From the NCBI RefSeq assembly GCF_002368115.1, contig NZ_AP018316.1, positions 2,638,569 through 2,702,568 on the forward strand: DNA of 64,000 bases, in the 5' to 3' direction. The notes under the pieces were generated by a model. The model worked only from the letters and a program-made list of their open reading frames with translations, did no database searches and was not told the DNA's origin. Source of the stretch: Dolichospermum compactum NIES-806 (GTDB lineage Bacteria > Cyanobacteriota > Cyanobacteriia > Cyanobacteriales > Nostocaceae). This document shows, piece after piece, positions 1-8,014 of this stretch (the first letter of the stretch is position 1; each line of letters opens with the position of its first letter). Position numbers and translations under genes: made by a program.

Positions 1-17
1 ATTTGTAGTGTGACACT

Positions 18-30
18 TGCGTAAGTCCTA
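18..30. repeat. End of an AGGACTTACGCA-type repeat
   Basis: The sequence TGCGTAAGTCCTA is the terminal inverted repeat that recurs at 6727, 6914, 17599, 17788, 28374, 43116, 43215 and 44185. Here only one end lies in the window. It sits just upstream of the decayed potassium-channel gene and may have removed that gene's N-terminal part. Confidence 0.6.
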
Positions 31-64
31 TAAATATATCTATCTTTAGTCATCTTACCATTGA

Positions 65-706
65 CCAGACTTTTACCATCTGTTGCTGACGATTCCTTGG
101 ATTGGCTTTTTTCTGCTGATTTGTGGTGCTTATGTGGCTATTAATATTTTATTGGCGATCGCTTAGGGAGTTGCAATTAAAAAAATACCCAAAAATTTCT
201 TGTGGTGCGGTCCGAAAAGCCTGCTAATCATCAAGGACAGGCAGGATGCCCATCCCACAAAATTGGGTAATTTATTTTTTGGTGTTCCCTTATTGGTTAG
301 GAGGAAATTGTATTGCTAATGCTAAACCAGGTTCTTTTTTAGATGCTTTTTTCTTTATCTTGGACGGTGATGCACATTATTGATGAGTCTATTCCTCTGT
401 ATGGGATAACTTCAGCATTATTAAGCTAACATCAGGTTTTGCTGATTGGGATTGATGAAACGGTGACACAGGTTGTCCATGATCGTTATAGTTATGGCGT
501 TATACTCAACCGGCTTAATTATTTGATTCTATAGCTAGGGGTAAAGCAAGAGCTAAACCCCTCCAAATCTAGGGTTTTTCCTAATTTTTCAAAAGTCCAT
601 ATTTCAACCATGGTGGAATCATCAATTTGTAGATATTATGTACCATACGCCTGATGGACATCGTTACTGTGACTGTACGCATTTTCACGATGTCTTACCA
701 GTTTAA
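65..706 (+). pseudogene. Decayed inward-rectifier K+ channel (KirBac-type) gene
   Basis: Separate frames spell pieces of the KirBac family in the correct order. Positions 65-163 encode a first transmembrane helix (PDFYHLLLTIPWIGFFLLIC). Positions 291-360 encode LGGNCIANAKPGSFLDAFFF, the segment leading to the pore helix. Positions about 361-428 encode LSWTVMHIIDESIPLYGI, and about 431-535 encode LLIGIDETVTQVVHDRYSYG from the cytoplasmic immunoglobulin-like domain. Positions 599-706 encode a tail with YHTPDGHRYC and FHDVLPV before TAA. The selectivity filter (T-x-G-Y-G) and second membrane helix are deleted, a 124-bp repeat interrupts the first helix region, and stops and frameshifts break the rest. 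The family match is from memory of KirBac sequences. No functional product is expected. Confidence 0.8.
166..289. mobile_element. 124-bp MITE-like element inside the K+ channel pseudogene
   Basis: A nearly identical copy lies at 51441-51563. The element starts GGGAGTTGCAATTAAAAAA and ends TTTTTTGGTGTTCCC, giving weak terminal inverted repeats, and has an internal palindrome around the GGCAGGATGCCCATCCCAC segment. It is flanked by TTA at 163-165 and 290-292. Removing the element and one TTA rejoins gct-tat-tgg-tta-gga-gga, which reads AYWLGG in the channel frame. This supports insertion with a 3-bp target duplication. Confidence 0.7.
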
Positions 707-732
707 TTGATGCTGTTTAAGTTACGGTAAAA

Positions 733-1365
733 ATGCCTAATCAAGTTTGGTTGTCACAGTTAAAATTACATCGAGCGATCGCTGTTGTTCGCGCCCCGAA
801 GATGGTATGGGGTGAGAAAATGGCTTTAGCTGTAGCATCTGGAGGAATGCAGTTAATTGAAATTACCTGGAATAGCGATCGCGCACCAGAATTAATTGCC
901 CAACTCCGTGCCAAATTACCTAACTGTATGATTGGTACGGGGACCTTATTTAATGTTCAACAGTTACAAGAGGCGATCGCCTGTGGGGCGCAATTTCTCT
1001 TCAGTCCCCACACGGATCTAGATATGATTCAAGCTGCATCAACCGCAAATATCCCGATTATTCCCGGTGCATTGACACCCACAGAAATTATTACCGCTTG
1101 GAATCATGGTGCAAGTTGTGTCAAGGTGTTTCCGGTACAAGCAGTGGGCGGAACTGGCTATATCAAGAGTTTACAAGGACCCCTTGGGCATATTCCCTTA
1201 ATTCCTACGGGGGGTATAACATTAGAAAATGCTCAAGATTTTTTACAAGTTGGCGCAGTCGCGGTGGGGTTAAGTGGCGAATTATTCCCGACAGAATCAG
1301 TATTACAGGGGAATTGGCAAGCTATCAGTGAACAAGCCAGAACCCTCATGCAGAGGTTACATTAG
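733..1365 (+). CDS. eda: KDPG/KHG aldolase (2-keto-3-deoxy-6-phosphogluconate aldolase)
   Basis: A 210-residue class I aldolase that cleaves 2-keto-3-deoxy-6-phosphogluconate to pyruvate and glyceraldehyde 3-phosphate, the last step of the Entner-Doudoroff route, in the cytoplasm. The Schiff-base lysine is K131 in CVKVFP. The general acid/base glutamate is E43 in IEITW. Phosphate and pyruvate contacts are visible as GTGTL (68-72) and PTGGI (158-162). The length is normal for the family (about 205-215). The gene stands alone behind a pseudogene, with ATG at 733 after an A/T-rich leader. The gene looks intact and carries several HIP1 octamers in frame. Confidence 0.93.
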   Translation: MPNQVWLSQLKLHRAIAVVRAPKMVWGEKMALAVASGGMQLIEITWNSDRAPELIAQLRAKLPNCMIGTGTLFNVQQLQEAIACGAQFLFSPHTDLDMIQAASTANIPIIPGALTPTEIITAWNHGASCVKVFPVQAVGGTGYIKSLQGPLGHIPLIPTGGITLENAQDFLQVGAVAVGLSGELFPTESVLQGNWQAISEQARTLMQRLH

Positions 1366-1515
1366 GAGTAAAGCGCATGACTAAAATATTATCTCCTAAT
1401 GCTTCGCTGTTACATTGAATGATTCTCTAAATGCGATCGCACTCTCATCATCATTAAAACAGCGATCCCATTCTCCAGAACCACCCAAAAGCGATCGCTC
1501 TCTCATCATCCATTA
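1366..1515. other. Short intergenic region with HIP1 octamers
   Basis: No gene is seen. The stretch contains repeated GCGATCGC or near copies (1433, 1491) and TCTCATCATC motifs. It leads into the copied chlG fragment. Confidence 0.5.
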
Positions 1516-1577
1516 TGGAAAGTGATTTGGGGAATGAAGTGAATCTCCAGCAAATAACCTGCTACTAAATCTGGAAA
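1516..1577 (-). pseudogene. Copied fragment of chlG
   Basis: Positions 1516-1537 match 2671-2692 inside chlG for 22 bases without mismatch. After a deletion of about 35 bp, 1538-1577 continues to match 2727-2765 with a few differences (gtgaat..c..c..caaataacctgc..). The fragment is in the same orientation as chlG and lies about 1.15 kb away. It is a non-coding relic of a local duplication. Confidence 0.7.
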
Positions 1578-1596
1578 CAAGTTAAGTTATCCTAAA

Positions 1597-2019
1597 TCAG
1601 TTTCTCCAATTATCTAATTGCAAAGGATAACCTAATGATTGAATTTTTTGATAGTGTTTAGTATTTCCTGTCACTAAAATTAAATTATTTTCTATCGCAA
1701 TTGCAGCAATTAATACATCTGCTAATCCTATAGTTTGTCCAGTTTTTTCTAAATCGGCATAAATTAATCCAGATAATTCAGCACTTTTTTGTTCTAAAGA
1801 TAAGATTTCCATTTGTGGTAAATCTATTAAAAATTCCTGAATCCGATCATTGCGGTTTAATTTTCTCCATCCTTTGATAACTTCTGAAACTGTAATTACA
1901 GATATCGTATAATTTTTAAAAATAGTTTTATAGGCAATAGCTTTAGCTATAACTTGGGGATTTTTCCCTTTGCGAATTTCCGATAAAATATCTGTATCAA
2001 TTAAAGTTTTATTTTTCAC
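1597..2019 (-). CDS. PIN-domain ribonuclease toxin (VapC family)
   Basis: A 140-residue PIN domain. The acidic metal-binding residues are visible: D8/D10 in LIDTDIL, E46 in VSEVIKG and D101 in IGLADVLIAA, followed by TGNTKHY (117-123). These fit the VapC family of toxins that cleave RNA. The gene follows a small probable antitoxin by 17 nt on the same strand, which is the standard toxin-antitoxin order. Its target cannot be read from the sequence. All catalytic positions are present, so it is probably functional. Confidence 0.88.
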   Translation of the reverse strand: MKNKTLIDTDILSEIRKGKNPQVIAKAIAYKTIFKNYTISVITVSEVIKGWRKLNRNDRIQEFLIDLPQMEILSLEQKSAELSGLIYADLEKTGQTIGLADVLIAAIAIENNLILVTGNTKHYQKIQSLGYPLQLDNWRN

Positions 2020-2036
2020 TATTAATTTATTATTTT

Positions 2037-2252
2037 TTAAGTTCGATGTTTTAAAATATCTTCAATTAGTTGATCAACTAATTCCGCATCATCTGACCAT
2101 TTGCCAATAAATGAATCGTTGAGAATTTCTGGTTGAGTTAGTTGTTCAATCATGGCTTTAATTAAATCTGAGATTTGACAATGATTAGTTTGGGTTAATT
2201 GTTGTATTTTGTCATAGGTTTCTTGATCTAGTTCTATTTCTATTTTTTTCAT
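2037..2252 (-). CDS. Probable antitoxin of the PIN toxin (VapB-like)
   Basis: A 71-residue acidic protein directly upstream of the PIN toxin. The N-terminal MKKIEIELDQETYDKIQQL looks like a ribbon-helix-helix DNA-binding segment: a beta strand of alternating residues, then a helix. The C-terminal tail (FIGKWSDDAELVDQLIEDIL) is acidic and resembles the toxin-binding tail of cyanobacterial antitoxins, many of which end with a D/E-rich G-x-W segment. It would repress its own operon and neutralise the toxin. Identification rests on position and on this organisation. Confidence 0.8.
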   Translation of the reverse strand: MKKIEIELDQETYDKIQQLTQTNHCQISDLIKAMIEQLTQPEILNDSFIGKWSDDAELVDQLIEDILKHRT

Positions 2253-2395
2253 AATTAGTCATTATTGAAGTACAGAGATTCTTTATTATAGCGTAATTGA
2301 GGAATATTTTTCCTGTTTTTAATCTCTCTATACTCATAATTAATAATACTTGATACTTAGGGATAGAGCGCATTGCTGATATCTATCAAATTAAG

Positions 2396-2444
2396 CCAGG
2401 GAATTTATTCCCTGTCTCATAGCTAAAGTCCGTTTTAACGGACT
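2396..2444. repeat. Dispersed double-hairpin repeat, copy 1
   Basis: The first stem is CAGGGAAT/ATTCCCTG and the second AGTCCGT/ACGGACT, separated by TCTCATAG. Near-identical copies occur at 28297-28345 and 51373-51421. A further 22-bp palindrome (GCCAGGAACTT and its complement) lies at 2493-2514. Such repeats are common in Nostocales intergenic DNA; the three copies here are direct observations. Confidence 0.8.
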
Positions 2445-2549
2445 AATAAATTTCCCCAGTTTTTAGTCATCAAAAGACAACTTTCGCTATTAGCCAGGAA
2501 CTTAAGTTCCTGGCGGGGTGGGGTTTTTACGAATGATTACACTCTAGGA

Positions 2550-3584
2550 TTAAACGCCGGCGTGACCTAATGCAATACCTGTCACCAACATTCCCAAAAC
2601 CAAAAATGGTTGGGCGCTGGCTTGATATTTGACATCATTGGCTATGGGGTCACGAAGAAAATACATATCTTGGAAAGTGATTTGGGGAATGATTAATAAT
2701 ACGAGAATCGCTGCATATAAATTCTCGTGAATACTCACCAAATAACCTGCGACCAAACCTTGAAATAGGTCAATCATGACCACACAAATCAAAGCCGCAG
2801 TTTGGATGCCAAATATAACTGGTAATGATTGTAATCCTAATTGGCGATCGCCTTCCACACTTTTAAAATCATTGACAATGGCAATTCCTAAACCTGCCAA
2901 ACTGTAAAATAGAGTCAGAATCACAATTTTCCAATTCAATTCCCCAAATAAAGCATGGCCAGCCCACCAAGGTAAAGCAATATAACTTGCACCTAAAGCA
3001 TAATTTCCTAGCCAACCATTTTGTTTTAATTTCAATGGTGGTGCAGAATAGATATAGGCAATGAAACTACCAAAAACAGACAATAGTAAAACATTAGGAA
3101 CTGAATGACCTGCCCATAAATCTAAGGTGTAGGCTACCCCATATCCTAGTAATAGTAAAAGCACGAATTGGCTAACTACTTGCTTTTCCGAAATTCTCCC
3201 TGAAGGTATGGGACGATAAGGTTCATTAATCGCGTCAATTTCCCGGTCATAATAATCATTAATAGTTTGGGTATAACCAGTTAATAAAGGACCCGAAAGC
3301 AACATACATAGGGCAGACTTCAAAACATTTTCTAAAGTCCAGGTATAGTTACCAGAAGAAGCCGCACCACAGACCACACCCCAAATTAGGGGAATCCAGG
3401 TAATCGGTTTCATCAATTGCAGACGAATTTTCCAAATAGAAGTTTCTCCAGCGCTCGCACCTTTCATTCCCAGCAATTGCCGAGTTTTAGCATTGCGGTC
3501 TTCTGTGATTATTACCTCTGGATTTGGAGATTCTATAGCCTCATTCGGCTGCGAATTAGGATTAATGGGAGTTGATTCAGACAT
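2550..3584 (-). CDS. chlG: Chlorophyll synthase (UbiA-type prenyltransferase)
   Basis: A 344-residue integral membrane prenyltransferase that esterifies chlorophyllide a with geranylgeranyl or phytyl diphosphate, the last step of chlorophyll biosynthesis, in the thylakoid. The first Asp-rich motif is NDYYDREIDAINEPYRPIPS (109-128) and the second is NDFKSVEGDRQLG, both diagnostic of ChlG. About eight or nine hydrophobic segments follow a hydrophilic N-terminus of roughly 50 residues. ATG at 3584 gives a normal cyanobacterial length. A broken partial copy of this gene lies at 1516-1577. The next minus-strand gene upstream encodes a Get3d-like ATPase. Confidence 0.95.
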   Translation of the reverse strand: MSESTPINPNSQPNEAIESPNPEVIITEDRNAKTRQLLGMKGASAGETSIWKIRLQLMKPITWIPLIWGVVCGAASSGNYTWTLENVLKSALCMLLSGPLLTGYTQTINDYYDREIDAINEPYRPIPSGRISEKQVVSQFVLLLLLGYGVAYTLDLWAGHSVPNVLLLSVFGSFIAYIYSAPPLKLKQNGWLGNYALGASYIALPWWAGHALFGELNWKIVILTLFYSLAGLGIAIVNDFKSVEGDRQLGLQSLPVIFGIQTAALICVVMIDLFQGLVAGYLVSIHENLYAAILVLLIIPQITFQDMYFLRDPIANDVKYQASAQPFLVLGMLVTGIALGHAGV

Positions 3585-3599
3585 AAGGTGTAATGGTAA

Positions 3600-3664
3600 C
3601 AGGTAATTGGTAATTGGTGATTGGTAATGGGTGATTGGAAAAACTTTTACCCATTACCCATTAC
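3600..3664. repeat. Short tandem heptanucleotide-type repeats (GGTAATTGGTGATT)
   Basis: Units of TTGGTAA/TTGGTGA are repeated between chlG and the upstream ATPase gene, followed by their inverse (TTACCCATTACCCATTACC), which could fold as a hairpin. A longer array of the same units is at 46455-46502. Confidence 0.7.
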
Positions 3665-4765
3665 CTAAAAAGAAATTATCAAATAACTATTTTGGAACTT
3701 TGCGCCAGTTACAGGTTTACCACTGAGGGCAGGAGGAAGGAAGATATTACGTCTTTGATCTCCGGCTTCTACTGTAACCTCTGGACCCTGTTGAGTGAGT
3801 TTTACCTGTTTTTTATCGAAACCAGGTAAAAATAGGCGTACTTGGCGATTATGCACGTCAACTTCGATGGGTGGGTTAGCTTGTAATGCTTGCTCAATCA
3901 AGTTGGGTAAAGCATCTATCAGAGGTTGCCATTCTCCATTAGAAACATCAGGAACTATGCTCACAGGTAGAGGTGCAAATTCCTCAGATAAATTAGGTTG
4001 TTCTGCCCCAGCAAATAAAATTGCCCCACCAATAGTTAAACCAATTTGTTGAGCGCTTCCCCATAAATAACGGGAATTTGCCATGTCAATAGGTTCAGAT
4101 GTTGTTACCAAAAAAGCAGCAACCCGCCGAGGATTAGCCAGGGCAGCTTTACCTTCTTCGAGGAAATTATTAACTTGGTTAGTAGGTTGGGAAAAATTAT
4201 CAGCAGTCCAATTAAAATTGAAAAGGCTACTAATTAAAGGTTGAATGAAGGGGGATTCAGTAATTGTTTTCCCTAAATCGGAATTTACAAACAATTGCCG
4301 AAATCGTCTCATATACCAACTTAAAGATTCTGGCATTCCCAACATTCGCAAACTGGCAGCGTCGCCCGTGCCATCATAAATAATTGCGTCATATTTGCCA
4401 CTGGCATCATATTCACGAATAGCATTGAGAGCGAGGGCATTATCCATGCCTGGTAATACTACCAATTCTTGCCCATAAACCTCTTTAAAAATTGGTGTGC
4501 GGAGATATTGAGCCTCCAATTTTTTCACTTCCTCCCAGTTGCGTTCTAGCAGTACAGATGCTTGAAACTGTACTGCTTGCAGATTGGGAGATATTTCCTG
4601 GGGGTCAGGGGTCAGAGGAGTATTGAGTAGAATTGGCAATGTTGGATCTGCTAGTCCTGCTAGGAGTACCCGTTTACCTTGTGTTGCCAATAGCTTGGCT
4701 GCGGCGATCGCTATCTTACTGCGAGCGATGCCGTTTTTGCCCAAAAATGTCAGTATCAAGGCCAT
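3665..4765 (-). CDS. Get3d-like ArsA/GET3-family ATPase with C-terminal alpha-crystallin-like domain
   Basis: A 366-residue protein of the ArsA/Get3 NTPase family. The N-terminal P-loop reads FLGKNGIARSK (7-17): the signature lysine K10 is kept, but the usual second lysine of GKGGVGKT is replaced by R15. A switch-like YDGTGDAASLRML segment (about 130-142) matches the DxPTGHxLRLL region of Get3. The last ~69 residues (VRLFLPGFDKKQVKLTQQG...) form a small-heat-shock-protein-like beta domain, which defines the Get3d subgroup of phototrophs. The client is unknown; tail-anchored or other hydrophobic proteins are an inference from family membership. It is upstream of chlG on the same strand, separated by repeats, so co-transcription is possible but not shown. 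Confidence 0.8.
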   Translation of the reverse strand: MALILTFLGKNGIARSKIAIAAAKLLATQGKRVLLAGLADPTLPILLNTPLTPDPQEISPNLQAVQFQASVLLERNWEEVKKLEAQYLRTPIFKEVYGQELVVLPGMDNALALNAIREYDASGKYDAIIYDGTGDAASLRMLGMPESLSWYMRRFRQLFVNSDLGKTITESPFIQPLISSLFNFNWTADNFSQPTNQVNNFLEEGKAALANPRRVAAFLVTTSEPIDMANSRYLWGSAQQIGLTIGGAILFAGAEQPNLSEEFAPLPVSIVPDVSNGEWQPLIDALPNLIEQALQANPPIEVDVHNRQVRLFLPGFDKKQVKLTQQGPEVTVEAGDQRRNIFLPPALSGKPVTGAKFQNSYLIISF

Positions 4766-4850
4766 TACTCAATTTCCAATTTTGCCGATCTTGTCAATAA
4801 CAACTTAGCACTCAACCAATCTTCTTCGCCTCTGCTATCAGTTGTTGTGA

Positions 4851-5042
4851 CTAAGCTGGTTTGATTTCATCTTCAAAAAACCAGGTAGAGAAGTTATCGT
4901 CAAACTTCACCACTACACCGATTCCTTTACCATCTGTGACTTTGTAGCCTTCGATAATGCCGATTTGTCCGAGTTTTTGAGCGATAGCAGAGGATACGCG
5001 ATCGCGCAAACGAATCACCTTAACTTTCTGTCCGATGTCCAT
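4851..5042 (-). CDS. petP: Cytochrome b6f complex subunit PetP
   Basis: A 63-residue soluble SH3-like protein matching the cyanobacterial PetP family (DUF2862): MDIGQKVKVIRLRDRVSSAI, then IGIIEGYKVTDGKGIGVVVK and WFFEDEI near the C-terminus. PetP binds the cytoplasmic side of the cytochrome b6f complex and affects linear electron flow. The length is normal. ATG at 5042 is preceded by an AT-rich leader and no other start is plausible. Together with chlG it makes this a photosynthesis-related stretch. Confidence 0.88.
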   Translation of the reverse strand: MDIGQKVKVIRLRDRVSSAIAQKLGQIGIIEGYKVTDGKGIGVVVKFDDNFSTWFFEDEIKPA

Positions 5043-5150
5043 GATCTAGTTAAAATAAAATAATCCAAATCTCAGTGTAGCTGAATCTGGCACTCTGTTT
5101 TCATTGTTCATGGTTTAAAATTAAATCAGTAAGCAAGTAGGTATACTCTT

Positions 5151-5903
5151 ATGTTTGTTACAGCCCAACAGCTAGAACAACAAATGCCCGATGCGACTCG
5201 GTTATTAAGTGATGAGCCGGAAATGGAAAGTTCTTTACATTATATGCAGTTACTCATCCTAGTAACTAGCTTAGAGTGGTTATGGCGTGATCAAAATGAT
5301 TTTTTTATTGGTGCAGATCTAACTATTTATTTTAGTCGTCAGCAATTAAAAAATCGAGAATTTAGAGGTCCAGATTTCTTCCTAGTTAAAAATACAGAAA
5401 AACGTCCCCGCACTTCTTGGGTTGTCTGGGAGGAAGACGGGCGCTATCCCGATCTCATTATTGAATTACTGTCAAATAGCACAGCAAAAGTTGACCGCAA
5501 TTTAAAAAAAGTTCTCTATGAAAGTCGCTTTCGTACCCCTGAATATTTCTGGTTTAGCCCGGAAAGGTTATAATTTGTGGGTTTTAAACTGGTAGGCAGT
5601 CAATATCAAGAAATTGTCGCTAATAAACAGGGATTACTTTGGAGTGAAGTCCTGAATTTATATTTAGGTGTGGCAAATGGTAAACTCCGCTATTTTACAT
5701 CGGAAGGTGAATTAGTACCAACACCGGAAGAAGCGGCTATAAAGATCCAAAAAGAAGCTCTTGTTGCTCAAAATCAAGCCCTTGCAGCCGAACAGCAGTT
5801 AGCAGGTGAAAGAGAGAAAGTACAAATTTTGGCAGCACGATTGCGATAGCGCAAGCGCTGACTTGTCAGTTCGCTCGGTGTAGATCCTGATAGTTTAAGG
5901 TAA
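5151..5903 (+). pseudogene. Uma2-family (DUF820) nuclease gene with in-frame stop and tail insertion
   Basis: The frame reads a Uma2-family PD-(D/E)XK protein from ATG 5151, closely matching the intact gene at 8015 (LLSDEPEMESSLHY, GPDFFLVK, WVVWEEDGRYP, PEYFWFSP). TAA at 5571-5573 replaces the GAA expected at that position: ERL-stop-FVGFKL against TLELVGWRL in the paralogue. The same frame then continues to 5846, where an insertion carrying AGCGCAAGCGCTGACTTG brings stops at 5847 and 5859. After it the original ending GVDPDSL resumes in frame to TAA at 5901. It could yield a 140-residue N-terminal fragment, but a full protein is not expected. Confidence 0.85.
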
Positions 5904-5909
5904 GCAAAT

Positions 5910-6683
5910 ATGTATCAACATAATCCCCCCTTGTCGCCCAAAGAAACCATGCCGACAATGTACGATTTACCCAGTGAATTAATAGGAGAATCAGGATTGC
6001 CAGACGAATTTCATTGTATCCAAGCAGACTTACTCAGTGAAACTTGTCAACCCGTCAATTACTCATCTGAGGAAATTTTACTAGCCAGCGATTTAAACCT
6101 TTATTATGATCCTCTTCATCCTAATTGGTACAAACGCCCTGATTGGTATATGGTCTTAGATGTTGCTAATGCTAACCAACAAGAAAATTTACGTTTAAGT
6201 TATGTAGTATGGCAAGAAGGAATAGCTCCTTTTTTAGTAGTTGAATTACTCTCCCCTGGAACAGAACAAGAAGACTTAGGACAAACCTTGCGGGAAGTGA
6301 ACAAACCTCCAACCAAGTGGGCAGTATACCAAAACATTTTGCGTATTCCCTACTATGTCGTTTATGACCGCTATGAAAATAATTTTCGAGGATTTAAACT
6401 TAATGGCGCTCATTATGAACCGATAAATCTATCAGAAAACCGCTTTTGGTTAGAAGAAATAGAAATGGGTTTAGGCTTATGGCAGGGAACCTATCAAAAT
6501 ACAGAGGGTTTATGGTTACGTTGGTACAATGCTGATGGCTGGTTGCCAACTTTGACAGAGAAGGCTAAAAACGAACGCCAAAAAGCTGAAAACGAACGCC
6601 AAAGGGCTGATGAAGCGGAAGCTAAAGTAGCAATTTTGGCTCAACGGTTAAGGGAGTTAGGTATTGACTCTGATAGTTTATAA
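5910..6683 (+). CDS. Uma2 family endonuclease-like protein (DUF820)
   Basis: A 257-residue Uma2-family protein with the restriction-endonuclease-like fold typical of cyanobacterial DUF820 paralogues. Features seen are RPDWYMVLDV (about 78-87), VVWQEGIAPFLVVELLSPGT (105-124) holding the acidic/E position, and WAVYQNILRIPYYVVYDRY. The C-terminal ~40 residues are a charged coiled coil (ENERQKAENERQRADEAE) ending in LRELGIDSDSL, the same ending as its neighbours. It follows the broken paralogue by only 6 nt. The cellular role of Uma2 proteins is not established. Confidence 0.85.
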   Translation: MYQHNPPLSPKETMPTMYDLPSELIGESGLPDEFHCIQADLLSETCQPVNYSSEEILLASDLNLYYDPLHPNWYKRPDWYMVLDVANANQQENLRLSYVVWQEGIAPFLVVELLSPGTEQEDLGQTLREVNKPPTKWAVYQNILRIPYYVVYDRYENNFRGFKLNGAHYEPINLSENRFWLEEIEMGLGLWQGTYQNTEGLWLRWYNADGWLPTLTEKAKNERQKAENERQRADEAEAKVAILAQRLRELGIDSDSL

Positions 6684-6725
6684 CTAATTCCCAAAAGACC
6701 TATCACAGCAAAAATCTATTGTAGG

Positions 6726-6926
6726 TAGGACTTACGCACGCTCACTAACTTACCATCATATGAATGAACGAAATTGCGTCGTTTTCGGCTTTGGGAATAA
6801 CTTATTGAGTAGGGTGCGTCAGATAGAGGAAATCTGTTTTTTACCAAATTATTGTGTCTGACGCACCCTACAAGAGATAAAATCCACATGACATATTTAG
6901 AAAACTTTGTCAATGCGTAAGCCCTA
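6726..6926. mobile_element. ~201-bp MITE-like element, left copy of an inverted pair
   Basis: The terminal inverted repeats are TAGGACTTACGCA and TGCGTAAGCCCTA. Between them lie a palindromic AGGGTGCGTCAGA/TCTGACGCACCCT pair and a segment that is almost identical in reverse complement at 17599-17800. No open frame is credible. A related shorter piece (GGGTGCGTCAAATATC to GTAATTCCTC) follows at 6929-7017 and resembles 20839-20923. Confidence 0.8.
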
Positions 6927-7123
6927 GTAGGGTGCGTCAAATATCAAAAATCTACTTATTTACCAGATTTATGCAGTTTGACGCACCTAACCAATGTATA
7001 AGTTACGTAATTCCTCAAGACAGATAAAATTTCACTTATCTGAAAATTAATCGTCAACAATTGCACTCGTATGGTATAGAATGCCAAAATGACTTTTTTC
7101 TGGTGTGTAATGGTGCTATAAGA

Positions 7124-7930
7124 ATGATACTTTCCCTGAAAGATAATTTAAATTGGTTACAAGTGCAGCGTTATATGGAACTGCTGCACGTCTTAGTAGT
7201 ACGGACGCTGAAAGTCCGTTATCGGGGGTCTTTTCTAGGAGTTTATTGGTCACTATTGAACCCATTGATTATGACAGGGTTGTATACTGCCATCTTTGGT
7301 GCTACCTTTGCATCCTACTATGGTAACTCCATCATTAACTATATGCTGGCAGCGCTGACAGGACTGTTAGTAATTAATTTTTTCTCCGCTTGCACATCCC
7401 AAGCTTTAACCAGCGTAGTCGGCAATGGTGCATTATTAAATAAAATTCGCTTGCCAGTTAGTGTTTTTCCTGTATCAATGATTTCGTCCAATGTCTTTCA
7501 ATTTTCAGTGGGAGCATTTCCGTTACTAGCAATTATGACATTGCTTAATTCCAAAAGTCTCATCAATGTCATCGCTTTAGTATTTCCATTTTTAGCATTA
7601 ATTTTAGTTTCTACAGGAGTCGGTTTTTTAGTCAGTGCTTTGTACGTATTTTTCAGGGATTTACCTTACTTTTATGAATTGGTAGTATTTGTAATTTGGA
7701 TTAGCAGTCCGATCTTTTACCCAGCAGCTATTGTTCCCAAGCCGGTAAAACAGTTTTTAGGTTTGAACCCCCTATCCCCAATCATCGAAAGTCTCCGTCA
7801 GATTACATTATCAGGTTCTCCACCAGATTTAGGTCTGATTTGGGGGGCTTTACTGAGTGGCATCATTATTTTAGCCCTGGGATGGACTTGTTTTCACCTG
7901 TGGCGGCATCAATTTATGGATTTGCTGTAA
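7124..7930 (+). CDS. ABC-2 type polysaccharide export permease (Wzm/KpsM-like)
   Basis: From ATG 7124 this is a 268-residue inner-membrane permease with six hydrophobic segments. The start region (LKVRYRGSFLGVYWSLLNPLIM) is typical of Wzm permeases that move lipid-linked or capsular glycans across the plasma membrane. A TTG at 7061 would add 21 residues of poor family fit, so ATG is preferred. The partner ATPase is at 9116. Ancestrally the two genes were adjacent with the stop next to the ATG, as shown by a second copy of the permease 3' end at 8872-9114. A Uma2 gene now separates them. The protein itself is complete. Confidence 0.9.
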   Translation: MILSLKDNLNWLQVQRYMELLHVLVVRTLKVRYRGSFLGVYWSLLNPLIMTGLYTAIFGATFASYYGNSIINYMLAALTGLLVINFFSACTSQALTSVVGNGALLNKIRLPVSVFPVSMISSNVFQFSVGAFPLLAIMTLLNSKSLINVIALVFPFLALILVSTGVGFLVSALYVFFRDLPYFYELVVFVIWISSPIFYPAAIVPKPVKQFLGLNPLSPIIESLRQITLSGSPPDLGLIWGALLSGIIILALGWTCFHLWRHQFMDLL

Positions 7931-7961
7931 CATAGCTATCATTTGGTAATTGCATAGACTA

Positions 7962-7979
7962 GAACCAGATAGTTTATAA
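7962..7979 (+). pseudogene. 3' tail of a Uma2-family gene
   Basis: The 18 bases read EPDSL-stop, the exact ending of Uma2 genes in this window (compare 8849-8866). No matching upstream body is present. It suggests that the segment carrying the 8015 gene was cut from a tandem Uma2 array. Confidence 0.55.
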
Positions 7980-8014
7980 TTAACCAAAGATAGTAATTTA
8001 TCCTAATAAAATCT

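Noticed and set aside
6716..6940. Open frame of 74 codons on the minus strand
   Set aside because: It lies wholly inside the MITE-like element and has no counterpart in the other copy.
7061..7123. TTG start adding 21 residues to the export permease
   Set aside because: The added residues do not resemble Wzm N-termini and ATG 7124 gives the normal length.
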